Assembly: GCA_015501605.1 (NCBI GenBank)
Contig: JADNRZ010000013.1
Span: forward strand, 1,488,001 to 1,552,000
DNA from: Panaeolus papilionaceus
Lineage: Eukaryota; Basidiomycota; Agaricomycetes; Agaricales
Length of the DNA stretch: 64,000 nucleotides
Direction of reading: 5' to 3'
The translations under genes were made by a program, and so were the position numbers. How positions within the stretch are numbered: position 1 is the first letter of the stretch; the number at the start of each line of letters is the position of its first letter. Positions 24,664 to 35,842 of the stretch are shown here, piece by piece. The notes below the pieces were generated by a model. That model ran no database searches, had not been told where the DNA came from, and worked only from the letters and a program-made list of their open reading frames with translations.

Positions 24664-25681
24664 TCATATTACCAACGCTATCACTATTAACAGTGTTACC
24701 AAACATAGCCATGATCCATATCCTGTATATACGACGCCCAAGTTTCCCGACGTAGGTGTTGAGCTGGACGACGCACTGGTGTTGGTGGGATTGATTCCTC
24801 GGGCGAGGTTGATGTCGAACGTTCCTTTAGATAGTCCTGACTGTGTCAAGTCATTGAATCACATTCTGGTAGGTATGGATAAAGAGAAGGATGGGACGCA
24901 CGTAGTAATCAAAGTAAGCCCAGTGCGGGATGCGTATAGCTGGTGGAAGCTCAATGGGAATCCTGCGTCAAAAAGGTGAGAAATGGTTGAGGAACTAGGC
25001 CGTCGTCGTGTAAAAATATCGAGTCAGACGTACTTTGCTAGATATGTTCCATTATGACAAAAGTTGGCTTGCTCACTCCAGCTGCGTACACTCAAATGTG
25101 AGTATATTGCGTTCACGTTGATATAAATTAAATTTAGGAACTCACGGAAACCAGCCTCTGTCCTGACACTGCGCACATGCAGATAGGACAGCGTAGTACA
25201 CGGTGCTACAGCGACATGCGTATGCTTCGCCACTGATACGAGAGCCCGAATATCGTATGCCTGGAGCGAGTGGAACTATATGTTGCTCTATGTTTTTGAT
25301 GAATTAATCGAGGACGGTGGTCAGAGGACTTTACAAAGCGTAGGACTTGACTCACCTCGTCCCAAGCAAGTGGATAGCAGCCTCCCTGCGACGAAGCACG
25401 GACTTTGTCCCAGGCTATTGTACGCCTGCGGTAGATTTCATGAGTATAATGATGCCCTGGGAGTGTATTCAACGCGACAAAGAGAAACCAAAGAAAGGAA
25501 ATGTCGGAAAAAGGGAGAACAAGGTATATGCTCATACCCATTGGTGGTCTGGATCTGGAAGACACTCTGCCCTCGCCGTAATGTTCTGCGATTGTCCCAA
25601 CACGAGCGTCTTGTCGATGACGAGATAAAGCAGTAGCGTCTCAAGAGTGCGGATAAATATAAATATGAACCGCAAGAGCAT
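24664..25681 (-). CDS. Cys-rich ectodomain membrane protein with GPI-like C-terminus (213 aa, 6 exons)
   Basis: Model: complement(join(24664..24840, 24902..24962, 25034..25081, 25146..25287, 25356..25425, 25538..25681)). Exons 2-5 are 70, 142, 48 and 61 nt, identical in length and phase to the paralogs at 26735 and 30575. An N-terminal hydrophobic leader precedes the ectodomain. Family landmarks: DPDHQW, NSLGQSPCFVAGRLLSTC, ACRCSTVYYAV, SACAQCQDRGWF, WSEQANFC, IPHWAYFDYY and GTFDINLAR. After a short Ser/Thr stalk the protein ends in a hydrophobic run with no cytoplasmic tail (SWLCLVTLLIVIALVI), as in GPI-anchor signals. It is therefore probably lipid-anchored at the surface, unlike its tailed paralog. 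Function unknown; such proteins are common in Agaricomycetes. Confidence 0.75.
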
Positions 25682-26734
25682 CACAGAACGCTTTCGACTC
25701 TATTCCAAACTGGCTGATGAAGGAGGCACGAGATGGTTGTGGTCGTGAAGTGAGAAGCAAACGACGTCGTCCAGGCCAAGCTCAAACAGTCAGACACCGA
25801 CAAGTACCGTCATGGAATTTTGTCGGGAAGGAAGGTCCTGGAAAATGATATCATCCCTGAGGGCGGGTCCCGCTTGCATGAGTCCTTCGGTCGCTTGTTC
25901 AGCGTCTGAGGTATACTGACGCGTTTCTTTGAATGAGACAGATGAGTCGTTGAGGTAAATATTCAGCTTTGCGAAGATAAAGATTATTTGTCGGTGATAC
26001 TTATAATTAAGTCTGAATTGGGAGATGGGGTGCGACCGAACAATGGACAGGGATTGTTGATTTGTTCCTGATGACAGGAACCCTGAAAACACACAGCACC
26101 CAACAAATGCTCTCACGAATTTTCTTCCCTGATTTGCCCTACTTGCCCCTTCCACCCAAATTCCACCTGCCTTTCGGCCTGTTCGACAGGCTCAAACAGA
26201 CTGTCGAATGACTCGATTATCGATATGTCAGACCGCATGTTCTCAGTCTCCTATCGTCCACCGTTCATCACGGAAGATGATGCTTCAGGATGTTACGAGA
26301 CTTCACATATTGACGTCCCACGAATCCATAGTTTCAACAACATCATTCAACATTCCCTTAACACCGCATCCACCAAAATTCTTTACTCTCTATTCAAGTT
26401 GATTCCATCCTTATCCTCGACTTATCATTCATAATGAATGTCTACATCGCCATACCGCACATCATCCACTAAAGAAGGCTGTGACCATCCACCCAAACCA
26501 GCGAAAAAATGTTCCTGTCAATTCAATCGTTAAACTCGTTTTCAGGGTCTCCGCCACCCCTGAGTGATGGGTCGTGGCACCTGTCCGCCGTTGGCCATTT
26601 TCTTTGTCCAGCTCACAGCTTATATCACTTGCAGCACCCACCCGTGCTGTCTTTTTAGCCTCTCACCTCGGGTCTACCTTCCTCTGTCCGTTTTCATCCT
26701 TCCTTTCCTGCTTTCCTCCCCGTTCTCTCCAATA
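25682..26734. other. Intergenic region between divergent paralogs
   Basis: Shared upstream region of the minus-strand gene at 24664 and the plus-strand gene at 26735. No supported gene. Confidence 0.45.
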
Positions 26735-28374
26735 ATGACGCCTCGTGGTGCTTTTCTGAGTGCTTTTGTCGTCCTCGCATCAAGTATCGCGTATGTGAGA
26801 GCACAGGACGCGGTGTGTTTGACGGACTCGGCTCATCAGTGGGTACGTTGAAGTCTCTTTCAGACTGTATATTTGCACCCAGCTAACCGTTTCACGCGTA
26901 TTGATAGGGATACAACTCAAGAGGTCAAAGTCCTTGTGATGTAGCTGGAAGTCTTCTATCCGTGTGTCTAGGACGAAGTGAGTGATTTCTTTAAATGTAT
27001 GCCTTCAATTTTTTTGACGGACTGACCGGTTTTTACCTCGATGTGCAGCTGTTACCATCGTTGCTTTGGATCCAGGCCGTATCTATTCGGGATCACAAGC
27101 GAGTGGTGATGGAAATGACTGTCGTTGCAGCAGCGTGTATTATGCTACGCTCGCTGCGTGCGCACAGTGTCAGGGTAGAAACTGGGGAACGTGAGTGATC
27201 TCCTTACCATTTCTATTCCTCAAGTAAAAATCATAACCGAAATTTTCTTTTTCACTAGTTGGGCTGATCAAATCGAAAACTGCCACGGCGATATTTCCGT
27301 TATGAGGTGCATTGTTGTCTCACATCGCGAGTTGATCCCCACTGACGTTTGAATTTTATCCACTAGCATCCCTATCTCAATTCCCGGTGGAACCTCCGTC
27401 CCGTCATGGGCATACTTGGATTATCCCGTAAGCGTTCACGCCCATCATCCACCCGATCATTTTTGTTCACCATATTCGCGTCTCCCTCAGTCCGTTGGCA
27501 CCTTCGATGTTGACCTCGCTCGCTCAGGAGGTTCATCCTCGTCCAGCTCTAGCAGTTCTAGCACACCCGACCCCTCGACCGTCACTTCTACTATTCGCCA
27601 AACCTCAACGATAATATCTACACCCCCTGGTTCAACCTCAGGTCCTACCACGCCTGGTGGTAACGGTAATAATGGAGGAAATGGCGGAAATGGAAATACA
27701 GGAGGAAACGGCGGCAACGGCAACACTGGTGGTAATGGTAATACTGGTGGAAACACGGGTGGAACAGGTGGAAACGGGAGCAGCGGGAACAGCGGCGGAA
27801 GCAGCGGAAACTCCAACGGAGGCGGCGATGGTGATCTCATTTCAACATCAGCCGAGAAGAAGACGCCTGTCGGCGCAATTGTAGGAGGCGTCGTTGGCGG
27901 TCTTGCCGCACTCGGTCTCATCGCTGGGTTGATCGCGTTTATCCTCGTCAAGAACAGGAAAAATCACAACGAAACCCGCCCTACCAGCATGTATTCAGAG
28001 AAACCCAGCACGGGTATGGGCCAAACGAGCCCCTTCATGGCCCCTGCTCAAAACACGATGAACACGGGTATGTCTCAACCAGGCTCGTACGTTCCACCCG
28101 TGAACCCTGCTATGACAGGTGGCAGTCAATACTACGTACGTTGTGCTCTTTCCTTCTGCAACTGGTATCGTTACTCACGTGTGTTACTTTACAGAATCAA
28201 CAAACGCCCCAAATGTACGCTCAAGGTCAACAACCCGGTTTCAACCAGCAAAGTCCATTCGCGACCCCGCCTCATACTTCGATGGGTATTCCTTCTCAAG
28301 ATGGATCTCAATATGGACCCGGAGCGGGTGGTGCTCAGCAACCAGGAGCGTATCGTGGTGTCCCAGAGGTGTAG
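26735..28374 (+). CDS. Single-pass membrane protein, Cys-rich ectodomain and long cytoplasmic tail (417 aa, 7 exons)
   Basis: Model: join(26735..26842, 26908..26977, 27049..27190, 27259..27306, 27367..27427, 27491..28135, 28195..28374). Signal peptide of about 23 residues (RGAFLSAFVVLASSIAYVRA). The ectodomain has CLTDSAHQW, SPCDVAGSLLSVC, DCRCSSVYYATLAACAQCQ, WADQIENC, VPSWAYLDYP and GTFDVDLAR. A Ser-rich then Gly/Asn repeat stalk (GGNGNTGGNGG-type, about residues 155-262) follows, then a Gly-rich transmembrane helix (about residues 270-296, VGGVVGGLAALGLIAG). The tail of about 120 residues is basic next to the membrane and then Pro/Gln/Gly/Met-rich. The layout suggests a surface sensor or adhesin with a signalling or scaffold tail; ligand unknown. 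Confidence 0.85.
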
Positions 28375-28756
28375 AAGTGTCGCCTAGCTCCGTTTTCATT
28401 TGTTTCATTCTTTTATTTTGGCGTGTCATATAGCATATCCTGTCTTTGTTTTTACTCTTTGCGTCTCTGTTGTCATCGATTATCTGATTGGACTGTAGTT
28501 ATTGGGTTTAAGTAAATACATACGTTCACTTGTTATGAAATGTCATGGCGTTTCTCCGTGATTTCCGTGCGCTCTTTATATCGCGTTCGTCATTCCTGCA
28601 CGAAGATGAGATTTTGCAGAGATTGTCTGGTCACTGACGACCTGGATCAACTGCACATGAGCGCAACGAACGGTGAGTCATGGTCCCCAAGGTCAAGGGA
28701 TGCGCTAGGCGCGTTACTGGCTCAGACCGTACAGACGACCCACCATTAACCTTAAA

Positions 28757-29252
28757 ATCGATTACCCTGAATGATGCGACACCCCGTTTACCTCCAATTC
28801 TGCTTCCCCATTTTAAATCTTTGACGCGAGTTGAAAATTGAATCTATGCCGACTATGGAGCCTTGAAGATCGAAAAGATCCATCTAGAATTTGTTGGTAC
28901 CAGGTACCTTACGGATAAATTTCTTTCCGACCTTGAAACTTTCTCAAGCCTGAAGGGTGTTCTTCTCGCGCGTTATTTTGATGACTATAACTATGCTTCG
29001 AAACGCGAAAGGTTCTTTGGTCTACTCCTACGACATAGGCACTCGCTCCAGGAAGTTGACACTGCGCCAAGCTCGGGGCGAGGGGTTCCCGAGGGCAGAT
29101 GGTGTGCAAGCGCTCCAGGAAACGCGTTCTTCTTTTCACAGTTGCTGAATCTGCGGAAAGCTAGAGTCGGTGTCAAAAGGTTGCTGCCACTTGACCCGAA
29201 GTTTTTCACTGATTTGGAGAGTGAATTTGCCCGAGTCGATGAGCCGTTTTAG
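28757..29252 (+). pseudogene. Fragment of a Leu-rich, F-box-type protein (tentative)
   Basis: A frame of 129 codons with leucine-rich spacing (KIHLEFVGTRYLTDKFLSDL, SSLKGVLLARYFDD, LLRHRHSLQEV). It lacks a start codon and is closed upstream by stops, although the DNA just upstream (LPPILLPHFKSLTRVE in other frames) looks like more of the same protein. The composition recalls the leucine-rich half of fungal F-box proteins. Named with low certainty. Confidence 0.3.
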
Positions 29253-29639
29253 CAGCCTAGTTACTCTCATCCTCCTGATATTCTGGAAGACACGCGTTGA
29301 AGTTAATAGGCCTCGACCACATATTTTACTCAGATATTGTCTACTTTACTGCAATTATTGATAATGAAACCGGCGTTTTGAGTTTCGGCAGATGCTTTTC
29401 CATAATCTGTATTGCCTCCGGCGGCCTATGCATCAATTGGTATCAATGCATTCTCTCAATACCAACCAAGGTCTTTTCCTACTTCTCGATTCAGATAACC
29501 CACTACATAATCAAGGGTAATAAGAAAAGGGAGCTAACTACAATCGTATGTCCATTACTCCGGGAGAGGACCAAATCGAAATCAAATAAACACATACAGC
29601 GCGTATCGCTGATGGACTCCTATCATGTCGCTTCATCTA

Positions 29640-30020
29640 GTCTATTCACCTGGAGCAGGTTCAACTCAGCATCAAGGATCGTACAATGGTACTCCTGAGG
29701 TAGGGGCACCATTTCTTATTTGAAGTTTTCTATCTCACATATCACCTTATTGCCATATGCTCTTCTTGTCATGATGAGGGGTTCTTGGGGTGTATTTTGG
29801 TGCTGTATAAAACATGTACTTGACGACATTCTGTACTTGACGAAAGTGCCATACCACAGTAGCCTTTGTAGAAGAAGAAGACACCTGTCGCGGTGGGTAT
29901 ATTTCGTCGTGCATTATAGCTCGGTTCGTTTATCCATCCATAGAGTCGGAATCTGGTCCACAGTCTATCCAAGGGACGTTCGATTCAAACCTCGCGCGAA
30001 CTATCAAGCCTACAAACGCC
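29640..30020 (+). pseudogene. Scrambled remnants of the Cys-rich membrane protein family
   Basis: Three pieces match the gene at 26735 or 24664. 29640-29705 reads SPGAGSTQHQGSYNGTPEV, like the end of the cytoplasmic tail. 29871-29890 resembles the juxtamembrane EKKTPV codons. 29968-30015 reads GTFDSNLARTIKPTNA, like the ectodomain end GTFDINLARGINPTN of the minus-strand gene. Their order along the plus strand is the reverse of that in an intact gene, so this is rearranged debris. The middle match is short and weaker. Confidence 0.5.
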
Positions 30021-30574
30021 TTTAGGCTTCTATGGCTTTCGTCTATTGCGAATATGATCAGATTTATCTTGAACTGCAGCGACACTGACAGCCTTGATTC
30101 CATAATGCGATTGTTTGGGTGCAATCCACTCACCTTGACGACTGATGCTTTCCCGGCTGCCTTCCGGCATGCGGCAGTCAGTTCTAGTACTTCCTTCTTC
30201 AAGGCGCAGCCACTGGTTAACATACGGCGTAACTCATTGAGCGTCTAACACAAAAAACATTGCATCATCCCTAACTTAAGATTTAACTTCGATCTCATCG
30301 CACTTTGTAATATTTGCACTCTAGCTCATCGAGACCACTACGCAGGACAGTTACCCTGTAGCATAGCCTCACGGCCCCTTCCTTAAACAATCCTGAAAAC
30401 TGAAAGCTTTATCTCAGGTTCAGCTACTCTTTACCGTTCTGCATCTCCCCTGAATGATGACCGTGTAAACGTTCCGTTGGCGACTTTTGTACTTGGAGCA
30501 CATACTGGTGACACATATCTGTTTAACGCTTCTCCCATGTCTTGATCTCTCTTTTCCCTTCTTCTCCCCTGATC

Positions 30575-32336
30575 ATGTCACCTTGTATCTCCTTCCCAAT
30601 ATCTCTCGTTATACTCGCGTCAACTACAGCATGTGTTGGCGCACAAAAAGCGAGGTGCTTGTCTGGCGTATCTTATCGTTGGGTAGGTTAGGACATGAAA
30701 CTCAATCCATAAAATATCCATACAACCTGCCATATTGGGCGATTTAACAGATCTATAACGCAAGAGACCGAAGTCCATGCGATGTTGCTGGGAGGATTCT
30801 TTCAGAATGTACGGGACTCAGTGAGTTTATCCATGTCCTATATTCTGACGCTGTTGGGCGTATTGCATGGATTGAGGCTTTGACACACAGCGGTTATCAT
30901 CACCTCCTTGGATCCAGACCATATATACTCAGGATCAGTGGCAAGCGGTGAAGGGAACAAATGTCGTTGCAGCAGCGTATATTATGCCCTGATCTCTGCG
31001 TGCGCGCAATGTCAAGGAAGGAACTGGGCAACATGAGTTATGATGCGGTTTCCCCTATCTCTCTTTGACAGATGGCTCACAGAGTGTCCCGTTTCATACT
31101 TAGGTGGGATACTCAGATCGCAAACTGCGATAAGGATATTTCAATTATGAGGTGCGTTACTTCCTCATCCAGACATAATACTGCTTCATATTCCAATTTC
31201 ATGTTCATATTAGCCTCCCCATCTCAATTCCGTCGGGGACAACCGTCCCATTATGGGCCTACCTCGATTATCCGGTACGTCGACTCACCATTTACACAGA
31301 CTTGGATAGCGCATGACTCATTACCTTCATTTCCATATTATCCAGTCTGTTGGGACATTCGACTTGGACCTCGCTCGCTCAGCTCTTACCACTTCCAGCT
31401 CCGACCTCTCATCCAGTATTTCCACCCTTCAGCCACCATCGTTTCCGCAATGGACACAACATTAGCCACAACGCCCTCCACATCAGATTCTACCACACCT
31501 TACAGTAGCGACAGAGGAGGTCCCACCTTGACGACCTCTTCTGGGGAGAAGATACCCGCCGGTGCGTTTATAGCGGGTCTTGTAGGCGGTATCGCCGCGT
31601 TTGTACTACTTTTTGGCTTGATCGCGTGCGTCCTGATCAAGAGGAAGAAAAGAAACAACGTCAATAACGACGACAACGCCAGCAGCAGCAGCAGTAACCC
31701 GTCTACTACGAGTCTGGATGCAGAGGAGCCCAGGGTGGATCTGGATATGATCAAGCCGTCGATGATTCAAGCCCCCGCTCAGGACACGAGGATGACCCAA
31801 CTCAGCTCATACGTGCCGCAAGTAAATGCTGCTCAGATTCCTCAGCAACATGAAAATGACCATTACGTGCGTTTGATCATTCCCCTCGTGCATGCCACCG
31901 TTACTGACACATCAAGCATCGCCGATACCATTAGCAATCGCCCGAGACGTACACCATAACTCAAGGTCCCCAACTTGAGTCCAACAAAAATCGCCCATTC
32001 ACTTCAACAAGTTTACTTTCCCAGGCCGGGACTAAGTTCGGACCCAGAGCTTCGCGCTCCTTTCCGAAGCAAGGATTGCCATCCACCCCACTACCGCACA
32101 GTTCAATAGGCTTTCTCGCTCGGGCCACCACTCGCTTTGGACCCAGAGCACGTTCATCTCAGCAGCCAGAACCTTCATCCACCATGCTACCCCATATTTC
32201 GACAGACATTCCTGCTGATGATAGCCATATTTCTGATTGCAGACCTGTATCACATTCATTGCAGCCTCTCAGACCGCAAACCTTAGCACGTCCATTTCAG
32301 CCGCTTAGGGCGTCTCACGACATTGCTGAGTTGTAA
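30575..32336 (+). pseudogene. Disrupted Cys-rich membrane protein paralog
   Basis: Exon plan by homology: 30575..30682, 30751..30820, 30891..31032, 31104..31151, 31214..31274, 31346..31866, 31935..32336. The first five exons have exactly the same lengths as in the gene at 26735 (108, 70, 142, 48, 61). The product has a signal peptide, SPCDVAGRILSEC, CRCSSVYYALISACAQCQ, VPLWAYLDYP, GTFDLDLAR, a Ser/Thr stalk, a TM helix (FIAGLVGGIAAFVLLFGLIA) and an open 134-codon last exon. Two lesions: the donor after exon 3 is AT, not GT (31033), and retention gives an immediate stop; exon 6 changes frame between GTFDLDLAR and the TM (about 31400-31470). The open last exon suggests the damage is young, or that it is partly sequence error. 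Confidence 0.65.
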
Positions 32337-33324
32337 CAGTGTTTTCAGACTCCATTGTCATTTAATCTCTCATTCATCGTACTTGGTAGACACCATTATA
32401 TATTGCATTGTTATTTCATAGTCACCCGCATGTTTTTCGTCCTGATTTAATTCATAGACTGCTTGGAATGTATGTGGATTTCGAGTAAATAGCCTGGTGG
32501 GTGAAAGGAAGAAATCAGCGATATTTCGATTTGAGTGTGCTGATAGAGCTACGTCACAGAGATGAGGATGCATAGTGAAAGGGTATAGGGATGGTACTTG
32601 TACGAATACTGAGCTGTGCGCGTGCACAGAAGAAATTTACAGGCTCGTGCTAAATTCTGAAAAAAAATCTAAGTGACGCTAGCCGATGAACATTGTGCCC
32701 CTAGTATGTATTATGGTCGCCACCCGGATCATGGAGACGCACATTAAGCATTCACGATATTCCTCCGCTGTTGCCAGGACCAGTGAAGTTCAGTAATTAC
32801 AATCCTAAAAAGATAATAAAGTATCACAAGAAGTGGAAGTAGCATGGCGATGGTGGCGAGACTGGGTGGGTGAAAGAAAAACAGCTACTTCTATCAAACA
32901 CTTCGCTTCTTGACGATAAGAGGGAGCTAGAGAGCTGATACTGGTGATAGAATTTGGTGAAAATGATGAATGGGGTGCGGAAGATGGGAAGGCAGGTGAG
33001 GTGCATGATACACGAAAATAAAGCTGCGGGCATTGTGATAACCAGGGCACTAGGTTTTTGAACTAGTCGAGACAGGCGGGAATACGGCGTGGGCGTAGAG
33101 CACACATTGAATATAGAAAGATAGAAAGGGCGAATGGGCAAGGGGAGATGAACACAGCACGCGTCGTGATCGTAAGATAACGCGTGCTCAATTTTTGAGC
33201 TGGACCCTCCTGACAGATATCTTGTTTCAGCACCCTCCAAGAAATAACACGAAACAGATCCTCATTGAACAAGTAAATCACCGAAAGCGCAAGCGACCAA
33301 CACGATAGAAAGAACAGAAAAATC
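32337..33324. other. Intergenic, no gene recognised
   Basis: The minus-strand frames at 32805-33332 lack homologs and start or splice support. This is the 3' region shared by convergent genes. Confidence 0.4.
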
Positions 33325-34663
33325 CTATTCAAACGCCGAATTCAAAAACTTGAGCAAATTCTCCCTATTCACATCCTGCTCAACGTCGAATTTATCCTTC
33401 TTCACCTTCAACTTGATCTAAAACACGACCATAAGCAAATGCTGATAACCAAAATAAAACGAAGGGACTTACTTTCTTTCCTGTTAATGCACTTCTTCGC
33501 TCTTCGTGGTCCTTTTCCTTCTTATGCTTTCTCTCCTTTTCTTTACGCTTCCGCTTTTTCCGGTCTCGCTCTCTGGAATCAGAGCGATCTCTGTACTTGC
33601 GTTTCTTCTTCTCTTCATCCCTAGATCCACAATCTGAGGGTCTTGTCCGCGAGGGTGACGCAGAGCGATGGTGTCGTGAACGAGAGTGGGAGCGGAATTC
33701 ATCAGATTTCGAGGACGAGCTGCTGGTGGACCTTGAGGTAGAGCGAGAGCGATGAGAGGTAGAACCTCTACAAAAATCCCCTTTCGAGTCCCTACGACCG
33801 CGTTCCTTGGACTCCGTTTCAGAGCTGCGAGAGTCGGCGTGTGGGTGAGGCTGAGAAATGTGTGGATGACGTGGACGAGGTGAACGGTAGGTTCATGACT
33901 TGAAAGGTAAGCATAGGCGACGACGTTCATCCAGCAAGTCACGTACATGTTTGGAATCCTGGTGGTGACGAGTAGAGCGGTGGTGATGGTCACGGTGAAT
34001 CCTACTGTTCGCATGAGAGTGGTGACGATGAGATGACTGCTTAATGGCAAAAAAACTAACAGTCAGCAGAGGTCAATATCCAGGCAAAAAAGGATGCACG
34101 CACCCTTTCAGTCTCCGCGTCATCATGGTCCCAACCTCTCATTTTGGCACCTTTATAAGACCGGGAGTCGTCGTGCTCCCGTCTCTCCAAATCCTGTTGG
34201 CGCATACAACTCAGTTAAACACGAACATTAGGTCAATTAATAGAAGACGTGCTCTTGAATTGTAGTATTTTCTTTTGTCGTCATCATGAAGACGCGATGA
34301 GTAGCCAGCGTCATGGTGACTTCTAGCATCCCTACCACTATGGCTGGAATCCTGGTCATATCGCAGACTTGACTCATGCCGACGTTTCTCCCTCTCATGA
34401 CGCTCGCCACTGTCGTTTCCCGCCCTGAAGGACTTGGATTCTTCATCCCTGTGCCTCTCAGATCTTCTGCTTCTATAGTGGTCTACGTCGTCGTTGTTGT
34501 CAACCAAAGGCAGTATGTTCGTCAGCCAGATGTTGTGTTGTCATTTTTGGGTACACCATGAAGAACTAGAAATGAGCATCCGGAGAGGAAAGATGCTTGC
34601 TGAGTACTCACCATCTGCCCTATTATCTCTATGCCGATCTTTTTCGTTGCTACGTCCCTCCAT
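33325..34663 (-). CDS. Arg/Ser-rich nuclear protein, probably splicing-linked (310 aa, 6 exons)
   Basis: Model: complement(join(33325..33417, 33473..33850, 33947..34036, 34104..34193, 34253..34482, 34612..34663)). All exons keep one frame. The protein is highly charged: an N-terminal RSRRSERHRDEE region, His/Arg/Ser-rich middle exons, RS dipeptides (HRSRSTSRSTSSSSS, SASPSRTRPS), a Lys/Arg/Glu block (RDRKKRKRKEKERKHKKEK) and a conserved-looking C-terminus DVNRENLLKFLNSAFE. No RNA-recognition motif is seen. RS-rich proteins usually sit in nuclear speckles and bind spliceosome parts; that role is inferred. The intron between exons 2 and 3 fits only with a GC donor (34252-34251). The intron after exon 1 is long (129 nt) and least certain. 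Confidence 0.7.
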
Positions 34664-35163
34664 GTTGAGATCAGGGGGGTGAGCGTGGTGGGTGTGGTCA
34701 AGGGCCGCGGCAGCAAACCCGGCTTACAAAACAAGCGGAGTTTGGATTGAGTCGGAGATATTTTCTGATGATCCGCTTGGAATCCCGTTTTGCGTCGGCA
34801 CAAGACTTCTCCCCAACCTTCCAACTTCCTCAGTCCTACATGGAAGCGTATGACGCTATAGGTGGTAATTTATGTTTGTAATAAATGATTCCAGATTCTT
34901 TACCCACCCTCGAGCATCATAAGACAGCTCGTGTGCACTTTGAAATCTGCTAAGAACCGGAACGTGCTTGAACAGAACCTCTCACCTGGTGTGGCGCACT
35001 GCTCAGCTCCCCATGATTCTTTCTGAAAGAGGCATAACTACCCCTTGTTAGGGTGGTATTCTAGGAATATACTACGCCAAGACACCCATACGTGCTTCGT
35101 TCATGCTTCGAGTAGGCACCCTGCACCAGAAGCAGCCTTTGTTTTGCATATCATCACCGCAAC
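34664..35163. other. Intergenic, promoter side of the RS-rich gene
   Basis: No gene recognised; upstream regions of two divergently oriented units. Confidence 0.4.
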
Positions 35164-35630
35164 ATGGCTTGGCATACGATAGGGGACGGACTAGTAGCCG
35201 CTGGGTTGGCAATGACTTTGATCGTGTACATGACCGGAACGCTCTTTAACCAGGTCAATGAAGAAGTTGCATGTCAAATTGGTGTTTCAAAGCGTCTGTT
35301 GTAGAATCATGGCTTGGAACCACCATCTCAGTCAGACTTGCAAATATTTCTAGTGAGTGTTGCCCTCGACAGTGCGTACCAGCTTGTCCTTCAAAGATAC
35401 AAGTCACATCCCCATTTCACACGCACTTCTTCTCCATTGGCCAAACCCTCAATGATAATGGTTCAGCTAAATTCGCGCACACCACAGCGTCGCCAAAATA
35501 CCTCTTTGCGCAAATTCCGCCAATGGCGCTCCCCCCTCCTTCACATCATCCTCATCACTTACATCTCTCAACCATGTCTCCGGATTTCAATTGCCAAGAC
35601 AAAGAAAGAAGAGCCGTCAGAATGATTTGA
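35164..35630 (+). CDS. Hypothetical small membrane protein (tentative)
   Basis: From ATG at 35164 the frame gives MAWHTIGDGLVAAGLAMTLI and VYMTGTLFNQ, a clear single membrane helix. It can end after 46 codons at 35304. Alternatively it can be spliced with a GT-AG intron (35254-35372) to a second open stretch ending at 35630, which gives 115 residues in frame with a His/Pro-rich tail. Neither form has a homolog in the window. It lies just upstream of the CNNM-type gene, in the same direction. Confidence 0.3.
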
Positions 35631-35842
35631 GACATATGAGATTAGAAAAGCTATTATTGCTCGTTGCTACCTCGTAAGCCAAGGTATAATTTGGGCGGAT
35701 GACACAACTCCAGGACATCTGGCGCTATCACACGAATCACCATATATAATCGACCTCCCTCGTCAATTCCCCGACCCACTTGATCTAACCTCTGCCCTTA
35801 ACTGCCCCTGCCCTCATTGTCTAACCAAGCATTGGCATCACT

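Noticed and set aside
24569..24979. Plus-strand frame with a signal-like start and a TATA-like box at 24543
   Set aside because: It is antisense to exons 5 and 6 of the gene at 24664-25681, whose six exons agree in length and phase with paralogs.
27487..27951. 154-codon Pro/Leu-rich minus-strand frame
   Set aside because: Shadow of the Gly/Asn-rich stalk of the membrane protein gene on the plus strand.
31346..31866. A 17-nt intron that would rescue the frame of the broken membrane-protein paralog
   Set aside because: GTATTT...TTCAG would restore the frame, but 17 nt is far too short for a spliceosomal intron.
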